Below are positions 55,619 to 64,000 of a stretch of 64,000 nucleotides of DNA, one piece after another. The stretch spans positions 2,480,001-2,544,000 of the forward strand of contig NZ_CP143889.1 in assembly GCF_036417355.1 (NCBI RefSeq), in the 5' to 3' direction. The first letter of the stretch is position 1. The number at the start of each line of letters is the position of its first letter. Made by a program: the position numbers and the translations under genes. The notes under the pieces are model-generated. The model did no database searches. It was given only the letters and a program-made list of their open reading frames with translations, and had not been told where the DNA came from. The stretch is from Akkermansia sp. RCC_12PD (GTDB lineage Bacteria > Verrucomicrobiota > Verrucomicrobiia > Verrucomicrobiales > Akkermansiaceae).

Positions 55619-57040
55619 TCAGGCTAATGCGATTTCTCCCTGAAGGTCTTCCGGTTCCGCAGGGGAAGGAGTTTGTTCCGTGACGGGCGTGTATACCGGG
55701 GAGGAAGTTTCCTGCGCCCGGGTTTTGACGGCTTCCAGAATGAGTTCCGCGGTGCGTTCCAGACCGTAGTCCGATGTGTTGATGCACAAGTCGTAAAGAC
55801 GTGCGTTGCCGAGTTCCTGTCCGGTGTAGTGCAGGCAGTGGTTGCGGCGGCGGGAGTCCATCGTGTCCATTGTCCGGGCTACGCTGCGGGGGGAGACTCC
55901 GTAGTTTTCCACGACGCGCTGCATGCGGGTGGCGGGGTCGGCATGGAGGAAGACGCTGAACAGGTTGGGACGGCCTTTCAGGATGAAGTTGGCGCAGCGG
56001 CCCACGATGACGCAGGCGTGTTTGGCGGCGATATCCCGGATGACTTTGCTCTGGGCCAGGAAGGTTGCGTCTTCCGGCGGCTGTTCTTCCGCCGTGTAGG
56101 CATAGTTCTGGGCGTAGAGCTCGTAAAGGAAGCGGCTGGCAAGCTGTTGTTCGTGCCTGCGGATGTAGTCCGGTGTGAGGCCGCTTTGCGCCGCGGTGAG
56201 GTACACCAGTTCCGAGTCATAGAATTGGATGCCGAGCCGTTCCGCGATCATGGCGCCGATGGCGTGGCCGCCGGAGCCGTATTCCCGGTCAATGGAGATA
56301 ACCAGAGGCGCATCCGGAGCGTAGGCCGCCGTTTCCGCGGACGGCAGAGGGGCCTGCATGGCGCCGGGCCGTGCGGCGCGTTCCAGCAGCCTGTCCAGCC
56401 AGAATACGTGTTTGTTGAAGAACCGGACGATCATTCCCACCAGAATGGCGGCCACGACGGTTCCTTCCCGGATGCCGGAGAGGCCGTGCAGCAGGAAAAA
56501 CGAACAGGCGAGGCCGATGCAGACGAGCGTGCAGTCCATGCCGGTTTTCACGGCTCCGAATTCCCATTTGAAGAGTTTGACGAACGCCAGGTTCATGCCT
56601 TCCGCCGCCAGCAGGACGGCGTCCGCCTTGACCTGCATGAAGACTCCGAAGCCCAGAATGACGCAGCTCAGCAGGCAGATTACTGCGGACCAGGCGTACC
56701 CCGCCGGTTCCAGCGGAGATACCAGCCACATAGAGAAGTCCGTCAGCATGCCGAAGACGAAGACCACGGGGATCTGGAGCAGGTGGACGGGCCGGAACTG
56801 CCTTTTGAGCAGGGCCGCCTGCACGGCGACAAAGCTCAGGTGCATGAGGATGGTGATGGTCCCCATGCTCAGAGGGAGGGCCAGGCTGAGGATATAGGGC
56901 GTGCAGGAGATGGGGGAGACCCCCAGGCTGGCTTTGGCGGACAGGGCGATGCCCAGGGACATGATGAAGAGGGCCGCCACCAGGACGAAGCAGCGCAGGA
57001 TGTGTTCTCCAATGCTTCTCCGTACGTGATAGTCTGCCAT
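55619..57040 (-). CDS. YczE-like membrane protein fused to a cytidylate-kinase-like domain
   Basis: A 473-residue protein. The N-terminal half (about residues 12-215) has five or six membrane helices and resembles YczE/DUF6198 (IALSAKASLGVSPISCTPYILSLAL). The C-terminal half (about 247-445) is a Cytidylate_kin2-type P-loop protein: VISIDREYGSGGHAIGAMIAERLGIQFYDSELV, KHACVIVGRCANFIL, FSVFLHADPATRMQRV, and YDLCINTSDYGLE. The substrate of this kinase-like domain is unknown. Fusion of a transporter-like domain and a nucleotide kinase-like domain suggests uptake coupled to phosphorylation, but this is inference. Confidence 0.82.
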   Translation of the reverse strand: MADYHVRRSIGEHILRCFVLVAALFIMSLGIALSAKASLGVSPISCTPYILSLALPLSMGTITILMHLSFVAVQAALLKRQFRPVHLLQIPVVFVFGMLTDFSMWLVSPLEPAGYAWSAVICLLSCVILGFGVFMQVKADAVLLAAEGMNLAFVKLFKWEFGAVKTGMDCTLVCIGLACSFFLLHGLSGIREGTVVAAILVGMIVRFFNKHVFWLDRLLERAARPGAMQAPLPSAETAAYAPDAPLVISIDREYGSGGHAIGAMIAERLGIQFYDSELVYLTAAQSGLTPDYIRRHEQQLASRFLYELYAQNYAYTAEEQPPEDATFLAQSKVIRDIAAKHACVIVGRCANFILKGRPNLFSVFLHADPATRMQRVVENYGVSPRSVARTMDTMDSRRRNHCLHYTGQELGNARLYDLCINTSDYGLERTAELILEAVKTRAQETSSPVYTPVTEQTPSPAEPEDLQGEIALA

Positions 57041-57315
57041 GGTACCAGATGTTAGTCCTTATGTCAGCATCAAGTCAAGGGTTCAAAAGCCGGAATTCCG
57101 GTGGTCGCTTTTTTTCATTTGCTTTCACATGGATGCTTCAGGCATGAAGGATGGCGGACGCCTGTGATTCCGTCCGGAAACCCTGACCGGGAATAGACAT
57201 GGGAAACGGCTGGAGAAGCGAAGCCGCGCATGAAGGAGGGTGCGGGGGAAGAGGCCGTTTTGCCTGTCCCGTTCGTACCGGGATTTTGGATCCGGGGTGG
57301 GGGCGGGAGGTTTTC

Positions 57316-58410
57316 CTACAGCTCGAATACCGGGTTTTCCACGGCGTTTTTCACGGCGATGAGGAATTGTACGGCCTGTTTCCCGTCCACCAGGCGGTGG
57401 TCGTAGGAGAGGGCCAGGTACATCATGGGCCGAATGGTGATTTGGCCGTCCCTGACGACGGGGCGTTCCTGGATGGCGTGCATGCCCAGAATGCCACTCT
57501 GGGGCGGGTTCAGGATGGGGGTGGAGAGCAGGGAGCCGTACGTGCCTCCGTTGGATATGGTGAAGCACCCTCCCTGCAGGTCCTGCATGGAAAGGGTGCC
57601 CTTTCGTGCTTTTTCCGCCAGCGCGGCGAGTTCCAGTTCCAGTTCCGGGAGCGTTTTCCGGTCGCAGTCCCTCAAGACGGGCACCACGAGGCCCTTGTCC
57701 GTGCCGATGGCGACGGAGATGTCGTAGTACAGGTTTTCCACGATGTCCGTGCCGTCTATTTTGGCGTTGACCTGCGGCACTTCCTTGAGCGCCTTGACGG
57801 CGGCCTTGATGAAGAAGCCCATGAAGCCGAGTTTGGTGCCGTACCTTTCCCGGAAGGAGGCGTTGAATTGCCTGCGCAGTTCCATGACGGCGCTCATGTC
57901 GCATTCATTGAAGGTGGTGAGGATGGCCGCCTGGTGCTGGACTTGTGCCAGCCGGGCCGCGATGGTGCGGCGCAGGGGGCTCATGGGTTTCCTGATGAAG
58001 CGGGGTGCGGCCTGTTCCGGCCCGGCGGATTGCTTTTCCCGTGGCGTTTCCGACGGTTCGTGCGCCTGTTCCGGGTGTTCCTCCGGAGGAGATGCCGCCT
58101 TTTTTACGTCCGGCTGCGGGGTGTTTTCCGGTTCCGGAAGCACGGTGGCCTCTTCCTTTTCCGGAACGGAAGTTCCGGCGGACGGGGCAATGCGGCCCAG
58201 AACGGCTCCGATGGGGGCTTCAGCTCCTTCCGGTACGAGGATTTCCAGCATGCCGTCCTCATCCGCTTCCAGATCCGTGGAGACTTTGTCCGTTTCCAGC
58301 GTGACCAGGGTGTCTCCTCTGGCCACTGCGTCTCCGGCGCCCTTGTGCCATGCGGCTACGGTGGCGGCGGTGATGGATTCTCCGAAACTGGGGATCAGGA
58401 TGTCGCTCAT
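57316..58410 (-). CDS. sucB: Dihydrolipoyllysine-residue succinyltransferase (2-oxoglutarate dehydrogenase E2)
   Basis: A 364-residue E2. The lipoyl domain (about 1-78) begins [27 protein letters not shown] and has the lipoylated Lys in ETDKVST. A Pro/Glu linker (80-135) follows, then the catalytic domain beginning [16 protein letters not shown] with the catalytic motif [12 protein letters not shown] near the end. The small peripheral-subunit-binding domain that normally sits between lipoyl and catalytic domains is not visible, so the protein is shorter than the usual 400 residues. ATG 58410, 13 bases after the sucA stop. Confidence 0.92.
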   Translation of the reverse strand: MSDILIPSFGESITAATVAAWHKGAGDAVARGDTLVTLETDKVSTDLEADEDGMLEILVPEGAEAPIGAVLGRIAPSAGTSVPEKEEATVLPEPENTPQPDVKKAASPPEEHPEQAHEPSETPREKQSAGPEQAAPRFIRKPMSPLRRTIAARLAQVQHQAAILTTFNECDMSAVMELRRQFNASFRERYGTKLGFMGFFIKAAVKALKEVPQVNAKIDGTDIVENLYYDISVAIGTDKGLVVPVLRDCDRKTLPELELELAALAEKARKGTLSMQDLQGGCFTISNGGTYGSLLSTPILNPPQSGILGMHAIQERPVVRDGQITIRPMMYLALSYDHRLVDGKQAVQFLIAVKNAVENPVFEL

Positions 58411-58423
58411 GGGATGGTGATGG

Positions 58424-61180
58424 TCAGGATTGGGCGCGCGGTCCGAAGGCCGTGGCGATGAGTCGTTTTTGCGCGGCGGCGTGCAGGGCCTTGGCCCCTT
58501 CCGCCGGGCAGGCCATGGGGGGGCGCCCCGCATAGCGGAACGAGGTGGCGAAGAGGCGGCCCAGCCGGTTGCGCAGATGGCCCCACGCCCCCATGTTGGA
58601 GGGTTCCTCCTGGCACCATACGAAGTCGCGCACTTTCTGGTAGGGGGCGAGCAGGTAGGTAAGCTGTTCCTGCGCCAGCGGGTAGATTTGCTCCACGCGG
58701 ATGATGACGGTGTCCGCGATGCCGTGTTCCTTTCGGTAGGTGTCCAGGTCGTAGTAGATTTTTCCCGTGCAGAAGACGGCGCGCGTGATTTTGTCCGGAG
58801 CCGGGCTTTCCGGATCAGCCAGTACTTCGTGGAACCGGGACGGAGCCAGGAATTCACGGCGGGCGGAGGCGGCTTCCGGCCGGGAGAGCAGGCTTTTTGG
58901 CGTGAAGACGATGAGGGGCTTGTGTACGTTCTGGTGTATCTGGCGGCGCAGGGCGTGAAAGTATTGGGCGGGTGTGGTCGGGTTGATGACCTGCAGGTTG
59001 TCGTCCGCGCAGAGCTGGAGGTAGCGTTCCATGCGGGCGCTGGAGTGCTCGGACCCAGCCCCTTCGTAACCGTGGGGCAGGAGCAGCACGATGCGGCATT
59101 TCTGGTGCCATTTGGCTTCCGCGGCCGCAATGAACTGGTCCACGATGACCTGGGCTCCGTTGGCAAAGTCGCCGAACTGGGCTTCCCACATGACCAGGGC
59201 GTCCTGGCTTTCCAGGGCATAACCGTATTCGAAGCCCAGCACAGAGGCTTCTGACAGGGAAGAGTTGTAGATGCGGAAGGCGGTGGTGCCGTGGTTCAGT
59301 TTTTCCAGCGGCGTGTACACGGAGCCGTTGTTGAAGTCGTGCAGGACGGCATGCCGCTGGGAGAAGGTGCCGCGCTGGCAGTCCTGCCCGGAGAGGCGGA
59401 CGGTGTGGTTTTCCGTGAGCAGGGATCCCCATGCCAGGGATTCCGCCATGGCCCAGTCCAGCGGGCCGTCTTCCCGGAAGGCTTCACGGCGGCGGGAGAG
59501 GAAGCGTTTTTCCAGGGTGGGGTGGGGCGTGAAGTTTTCCGGCAGTTCCGTCAGGATGTTTCCGATGCGCCGGAAGAGGTCCGGACTGATGCCCGTGCGC
59601 ACGCTGAGGCGGGGAATGGGGGATTCATCCGCATCCTGCGCGCTGACCGGGAGGATGTAGTCCGCCGGGTGCTCCTTCATCTGGTCGTATGCCTGCTGCA
59701 TGCCGTTCCAGATGCGTTCCCTGATGCCATGTTCCTCCTGTTCCGTCAGTTCCCCCCGTTCCCGGAGCAGGGTTCCGTACAGGGCCGCCGCCGTGGGGCG
59801 CGCCTCTATTTTTTTGGTCTGCATGGGGGCTGTGAAGGCGGCCTGGTCCGTTTCATTGTGTCCCAGGCGGCGGTAGCAGTACATGTCCAGAATGATGTCG
59901 CGGCCGAATTTCTGGCGGAACTGGAGCGCGAATTCCGCGGCCCAGATCAGGTTTTCCGGGTTTTCCCCGTTGATGTGCAGGATGGGCGCTTCCAGCATCT
60001 GGGCCACGTCCGTGGCGTAATGGGAGGAGCGGGCTTCATCCGGGCTGGTGGTGAAGCCGATCTGGTTGTTGATGATCAGGTGGATGGAACCGCCGGTCCG
60101 GTAGCCTTTCAGCTGGGAGAGGTTGAGCACTTCCGCCACCAGCCCCTGTCCGGCGAAGGCGGCGTCCCCGTGGAGAATAAGCGGGAGCACATGCTTTCTT
60201 TCCATGTCATCCAGGCTGTGCTGCCTGGCCCTGGCGCGGCCTTCCACCACGGGGTAGACGGCTTCCAGGTGGCTGGGATTGGAGGAGAGGTTGATGTGCA
60301 GGGGCACGCCGTCCACGTGGCGCGTGGCGGCATAGCCCAGGTGGTATTTCACGTCGCTGCGGCCGATGGGGGATTCCGGAAGGTAGTCCGGCGTGAATTC
60401 GTAAAAGATGGTTTTCAGCGGCTTGTGGAGGATGTTTGCCAGCACGTTGAGCCTGCCCCGGTGGGCCATGCCCATTTCCACGTGGGAGATGGCCGCCGCA
60501 GGACAGCGTTTGACCAGGGCGTCCAGCAGGACGATGGCGCCTTCCCCCCCTTCCAGGGAGAAGCGTTTTTCCCCGATGAAGCGCTTGCCCAGGAATTCCT
60601 CGAACAGTTCCGCCTTGCAGAGGTGGATGAAGGCGTCCCGGCGGGTTTCCGGGCCGTAGTCCACGCCGTCCGCCCGGCGGTCTATTTTTTCCTCAATCCA
60701 CGAGCGGATTTCCAGGTTGTCAATGTGCTGGTATTCAAATCCGATGGCCCCGCAATAGGTGTTCCGGAGGTGGGCGATGATTTCCCGGAGGGTGAAGATG
60801 CGCCCTTTCTGGAAGGTGCCGATGTTGATGGGCTGGTCCATGTCTTCCGGGCGGAAGCCCAGTTCTTCCGGACGTACGGGAACGGTCGCTTCCTCCGGAG
60901 AGTCCAGCGGGTTGAAGCGGGCGCATTTGTGCCCCATGACCCGGTATGCCCGGATGAGCTGGTTGACGCGCCCGCGGCCTTCCGCACTTTCCGGCGGAAC
61001 CGTGTACGGGGAAGCGTCCGCGGCGTTTTCCTCTTCCCGCGGAGCGCCGCCGCTGCCCAGCTCGTATCCCTCAAAGTAGGCCGCCCAAAGGGGATCTACG
61101 GACAGCGGATCGTTTTTCCATGTTTCATGGAGCGCCGTGATTTCCTCAGGCGTGAGTCTGGAGAAGATGGAGGCGTTCAT
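58424..61180 (-). CDS. sucA: 2-oxoglutarate dehydrogenase E1 component
   Basis: A 918-residue thiamine-diphosphate enzyme that decarboxylates 2-oxoglutarate and passes the succinyl group to E2. Motifs: [19 protein letters not shown], the TPP/Mg motif [13 protein letters not shown] ending [21 protein letters not shown], and [19 protein letters not shown]. The N-terminus [12 protein letters not shown] is a 2-OGDH marker. It follows cydB by 80 bases on the same strand and precedes sucB by 13 bases. No lpd (E3) is in the window. Confidence 0.96.
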   Translation of the reverse strand: MNASIFSRLTPEEITALHETWKNDPLSVDPLWAAYFEGYELGSGGAPREEENAADASPYTVPPESAEGRGRVNQLIRAYRVMGHKCARFNPLDSPEEATVPVRPEELGFRPEDMDQPINIGTFQKGRIFTLREIIAHLRNTYCGAIGFEYQHIDNLEIRSWIEEKIDRRADGVDYGPETRRDAFIHLCKAELFEEFLGKRFIGEKRFSLEGGEGAIVLLDALVKRCPAAAISHVEMGMAHRGRLNVLANILHKPLKTIFYEFTPDYLPESPIGRSDVKYHLGYAATRHVDGVPLHINLSSNPSHLEAVYPVVEGRARARQHSLDDMERKHVLPLILHGDAAFAGQGLVAEVLNLSQLKGYRTGGSIHLIINNQIGFTTSPDEARSSHYATDVAQMLEAPILHINGENPENLIWAAEFALQFRQKFGRDIILDMYCYRRLGHNETDQAAFTAPMQTKKIEARPTAAALYGTLLRERGELTEQEEHGIRERIWNGMQQAYDQMKEHPADYILPVSAQDADESPIPRLSVRTGISPDLFRRIGNILTELPENFTPHPTLEKRFLSRRREAFREDGPLDWAMAESLAWGSLLTENHTVRLSGQDCQRGTFSQRHAVLHDFNNGSVYTPLEKLNHGTTAFRIYNSSLSEASVLGFEYGYALESQDALVMWEAQFGDFANGAQVIVDQFIAAAEAKWHQKCRIVLLLPHGYEGAGSEHSSARMERYLQLCADDNLQVINPTTPAQYFHALRRQIHQNVHKPLIVFTPKSLLSRPEAASARREFLAPSRFHEVLADPESPAPDKITRAVFCTGKIYYDLDTYRKEHGIADTVIIRVEQIYPLAQEQLTYLLAPYQKVRDFVWCQEEPSNMGAWGHLRNRLGRLFATSFRYAGRPPMACPAEGAKALHAAAQKRLIATAFGPRAQS

Positions 61181-61260
61181 GCGGGAAGGATGGACGGAAT
61201 GGTGAACAGTGGTTTATTCGCTGATTGTCGTCCGCTTTCTGAAGGCGGAATTTCCAACCA

Positions 61261-62298
61261 TTAATAGCTGTGCTCGTTGAGTTGCACCTTTCCGCGGAAG
61301 ACCCAGTAGATGGCTGCGGAGTAGGCGAGGACGATTGGAACACCGATGAGGGCGATGTAGGTCATCACTATCAGGCTTTCCCGTGTGGAGGAACCGTTGA
61401 CGAGGGTAAGGGAGTGCTCCGGATTGGGCATGGAGTATAGCAGGTTGGGGAACATGGAGGCCCCAAACATGGCCATCATGCACCCCATCGTGGAGCAGGA
61501 GGCGATGAAGGCCCAGCCTGACCGGTTTTTGCTCATGAATATCCAGATGGCCGCAATGGAAACAGCCGCCAGCGCGGCGATGCCGTAGATCCAGGGCGAG
61601 CGTTCCAGCGCCGCCGCTACGTGCGGCACGTACAGGAGCGTGGCCGCGCCGTGAACGATGATCAGGATGGTAAAGATGATGATGCAGGGCTTGAGGAGCC
61701 TTTTGATTTGCTGCTGGAGTTCACCCTGCGTTTTCATCATCAGGAAGATGCCGCCGTGCATGGCGAAGAGGGCCACCGTCGTGAGGCCCAGCAGGATGGC
61801 GTAGGGGTTCAGCAGGCTGAGGAAGGTTCCCGTGAAGTTGCCCTGGTCGTCCAGCGGGATTCCCCTGGTGACGTTCCCCATGGCCACCCCGATGAGCAGG
61901 GCCGCAAGGAGGCTGCTGACGGAGAAAGTGATGTCCCAGCCTTTGCGCCACCACGGCATGGGCTGCTTGCTCCGGAATTCGATGGAGACGGCCCGGAAGA
62001 TAAGGGTGAGCAACAGGAGCATGAAAGCCAGATAGAATCCGGAGAAGACGGAGGCGTACACGTACGGGAAGGCGGCGAAGAGGGCGCCCCCTCCCGTGAT
62101 GAGCCAGACTTCATTGCCGTCCCATACGGGACCCACGGCATTGAGCATCAGCCTCCTGTTTTCATCTCCCTTGATAAAGAACTGGAGGGTGCCGGTTCCC
62201 AGGTCAAAACCGTCCAGAACGGCGTAGCCGGAGAAGAGTACGCCGACGAGGATGAACCAGATGATTTGCAGGTCTGCGAGAGTGAGGTTGTCCAACAT
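61261..62298 (-). CDS. cydB: Cytochrome bd ubiquinol oxidase subunit II
   Basis: A 345-residue integral membrane subunit. Begins MLDNLTLADLQIIWFILVGVLFSGYAVLDGFDLGTGTL (typical CydB N-terminus), then GPVWDGNEVWLITGGGALFAAFP and about eight helices. CydB stabilises the haem-bearing CydA in the high-affinity terminal oxidase that reduces oxygen to water. Located 23 bases after the cydA stop. Length is somewhat below the E. coli 379 residues, but the N-terminal signatures are complete. Confidence 0.95.
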   Translation of the reverse strand: MLDNLTLADLQIIWFILVGVLFSGYAVLDGFDLGTGTLQFFIKGDENRRLMLNAVGPVWDGNEVWLITGGGALFAAFPYVYASVFSGFYLAFMLLLLTLIFRAVSIEFRSKQPMPWWRKGWDITFSVSSLLAALLIGVAMGNVTRGIPLDDQGNFTGTFLSLLNPYAILLGLTTVALFAMHGGIFLMMKTQGELQQQIKRLLKPCIIIFTILIIVHGAATLLYVPHVAAALERSPWIYGIAALAAVSIAAIWIFMSKNRSGWAFIASCSTMGCMMAMFGASMFPNLLYSMPNPEHSLTLVNGSSTRESLIVMTYIALIGVPIVLAYSAAIYWVFRGKVQLNEHSY

Positions 62299-62321
62299 GG
62301 TTTTAAGTGGGGGGATGAGGG

Positions 62322-63702
62322 TTAGTCTTTGACGAAGGGGACCTGAAGCTTGCCTTCACCCGTGCCGTCGTCTTCCTTCGCTTCCTGGTCGGGGCCTTTG
62401 TGGATTTTATGGGTGATTTGATAAAGAAAGAGGGCCAGAAGCAGGGTATAGATGACGAAGAACATGCCCAGCGAGGAGAGTGCCTCCGCCGCGGTGAGGG
62501 TGGGGGAGACGGCGTGCTCCGTCCTCAGGATGCCGTACACGATCCAGGGCTGGCGGCCCATTTCCGCCACTGCCCAGCCTACCTGGTTGGCAATCTGCGG
62601 CCCCAATACGGAGAAGACAAAGCACCAGAGCAGCCATCGTTTTTCAAAGAGCCAGCCGCGTTTCCACGCCCAGAGGCCCAGCAGGAACAGGGCGCCCAGC
62701 GCACAGCCGATGAGGATCATGAGGTGGAAGGAGTAGAAGACGGGCAGGATGGGGGGGGCGTTCGTCCTGCGGAATGGCGTTCATGCCGGTGATGGGGGTA
62801 TCCAGGTCATGATGAGTCAGGAAAGTGAGCATGTACGGGATGGAGATGCCTGTCACTTCATGGGTGGACGGGTTCATCCAGCCGACGAGGTGGAGCGACT
62901 GCGGAGCCCCCGATTCCATCACGCCTTCCATGGCGGCAAATTTAGCGGGCTGGTGGATGGAGACTTCACGAGCGCTGGAGTCTCCCGTGATGCCCATGCC
63001 TACCACGCCTATCAGTCCGATGACCAGCGCTACCTTGAAGCTTTTCTTGGCTCCGCCCGTGAAGCGTTTTTTGAGGATATACCAGGCAGAGACGCTGAGC
63101 ACCAGCGTGGCTCCCGCCAGCCAGCACCCCGCCAGGGCGTGCGTCAGGCGGTCCACCGTAGACGGGTTGAAGACCACATCATAGAAGCTGGTGATGTGCG
63201 CCTGGATTTTTCCGTTTACTTCCACCAGCTTGTAGCCGGCGGGCGTCTGCATCCAGGAGTTCGCCACAATGATCCAGATGGCGCTGAAATGGGCGCCCAG
63301 GGCCACCATGCAGGCGGAGAAGAAGTGCATTTTGGGCCCCACTTTGTCCCAGCCGAAGAGCAGGATGGCCAGGAAGCCGGATTCCAGGAAGAAGGCGAAG
63401 ATGCCTTCCGCCGCCAGGGGGCTGCCGAAGATGTCGCCTACGCAACGGGAGTAGTCCGCCCAGTTGGTGCCGAACTGGAATTCCATCACAATGCCGGAGG
63501 CCACGCCCAGCGCGAAGATGATGCCGAATATCTTGGTCCAGAATTTGGCCTGCTTGTGGTAGAGCTCGTTTTTTGTTTTCAGCCAGAGGCCTTCCAGTGC
63601 CACCAGTACCACCCCCAGGCCGATGGTCATCGGCGGGAAGATGTAGTGGAACATGATGGTGACGGCAAACTGAAGACGGGATAATAAGACCGGATCGTCC
63701 AT
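62322..63702 (-). pseudogene. cydA: Cytochrome bd ubiquinol oxidase subunit I, with an apparent frameshift
   Basis: Subunit I carrying haems b558, b595 and d. The N-terminal frame (63702 to about 62760) has MDDPVLLSRLQFAVTIMFHYIFPP (haem ligand His19), RLTHALAGCWL and the DDLDTP-like end; the C-terminal frame (62720 to 62322) has MILIGCALGALFL and the GRQPW motif of the quinol loop. The frames meet at eight G (62751-62758). Seven would read DERPPILPVFYSFHLMILIG continuously, giving about 459 residues. It may be a sequencing error, a mutation or a variable tract. Confidence 0.9.
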
Positions 63703-63770
63703 GATTGATTGGGGATGAGTGGTTGTTTATGGAACAAGATGCCGGCAGCCAAATTCCGGAACCTTTATGT

Positions 63771-63800
63771 TTTATACATCCCGGAGAGGGCTTTGTTCAA
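63771..63800 (-). promoter_or_regulatory. Candidate promoter of the cyd-suc block
   Basis: On the minus strand TTGAAC (63795-63800), 18 bases, TATAAA (63771-63776), about 70 bases before the cydA start. A motif match only. Confidence 0.4.
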
Positions 63801-63854
63801 TTATTTTCCTTCTGCTCTGACAACTTTTTTAGATTTTCTCTAAAAAACAAGGGC

Positions 63855-64000
63855 TTAAAGGCGGATGAACGCTTCCGTGCCTTCTTCCGTCAAGTCAAAA
63901 AGGGTCAGCATGTCCTGCGGAGAAAGGCGAATGCAGCCGTGGGAGTCCGGTGTTCCGAGGCTGTCCGTCCGGTTGGTGCCGTGGATGTAGATGTAGCGCT
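63855..64000 (-). CDS. L,D-transpeptidase (YkuD-type) C-terminus, partial
   Basis: The last 48 codons are visible (TAA at 63855-63857): RYIYIHGTNRTDSLGTPDSHGCIRL and about 23 further residues. The H-G-C-I-R-L motif carries the catalytic cysteine of YkuD-type L,D-transpeptidases, which crosslink peptidoglycan or attach lipoproteins. The start lies outside the window. It is upstream of cydA on the same strand, separated by 150 bases with a probable promoter. Confidence 0.86.
   Translation of the reverse strand, partial: RYIYIHGTNRTDSLGTPDSHGCIRLSPQDMLTLFDLTEEGTEAFIRL

Noticed and set aside
58411..59220. Upstream extension of the sucB frame
   Set aside because: It lies inside sucA; the lipoyl domain begins at ATG 58410.
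59291..61264. Plus-strand ORF of 657 codons opposite sucA
   Set aside because: Antisense shadow of a well-supported gene; GC-rich third positions keep the frame open.

Overview
This window comes from a gut-type Verrucomicrobiota genome, most likely an Akkermansia muciniphila relative. That is an inference from GC content near 55-57% by eye, the scarcity of Shine-Dalgarno sites, and the mix of genes: PATR-type autotransporters, Bat operon, cytochrome bd beside 2-oxoglutarate dehydrogenase, and SUMF1 proteins. No database search was possible. The window holds about 46 protein-coding loci (five of them broken or remnants), two tRNA genes and one CRISPR array.

Left part (1-15 kb): the 3' end of thiC; a periplasmic thioredoxin-fold protein; an ECF sigma factor with a probable membrane anti-sigma partner; a secreted PDZ protein; a dGTPase; a multicopper oxidase fused to a CopB-like beta-barrel; a major-royal-jelly-type beta-propeller; a truncated acyl-ACP thioesterase lying over a relic of autotransporter repeats; and a 5.6-kb autotransporter gene broken by one extra base in an eight-base G/C run. 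A tRNA-Val(CAC) and a gene-poor 1.3 kb follow.

Centre (17-36 kb): alanine racemase; a five-gene oligopeptide ABC transporter operon (oppBCADF-like, with both permeases enlarged); a phosphoesterase; a TPR protein; an AT-rich island with a DUF2075 nuclease-helicase gene carrying a stop at codon 16; panE; formate-tetrahydrofolate ligase; a membrane acyltransferase; an orphan type I-C-like CRISPR array of 10 spacers; and a small zinc-ribbon protein.

Right part (36-64 kb): a long minus-strand series running from two coiled-coil membrane proteins through gatC-gatA to a MoxR/DUF58/BatA/BatB/BatD aerotolerance-type operon, in which BatB carries 32 copies of a five-residue NKDQQ repeat. Then a plus-strand cluster of membrane, TPR, pseudokinase-SUMF1 and secreted proteins faces a minus-strand module of a 42-residue membrane peptide, an intact trypsin-like protease and a protease-like protein whose PDZ domain interrupts a dead catalytic domain. 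After tRNA-Gly(GCC) come a pyrimidine-dimer glycosylase, a membrane/cytidylate-kinase-like fusion, and a co-directional cydA-cydB-sucA-sucB block for oxygen-linked respiration. cydA, like the autotransporter, is interrupted by one extra base in an eight-base homopolymer, so both breaks may be phase-variable tracts or sequencing errors. The window ends in an L,D-transpeptidase C-terminus.

The best candidates for undescribed biology are the 47.7-54.3 kb pseudokinase/SUMF1/TPR cluster with its facing protease module, and the modified Bat operon attached to gatCA.
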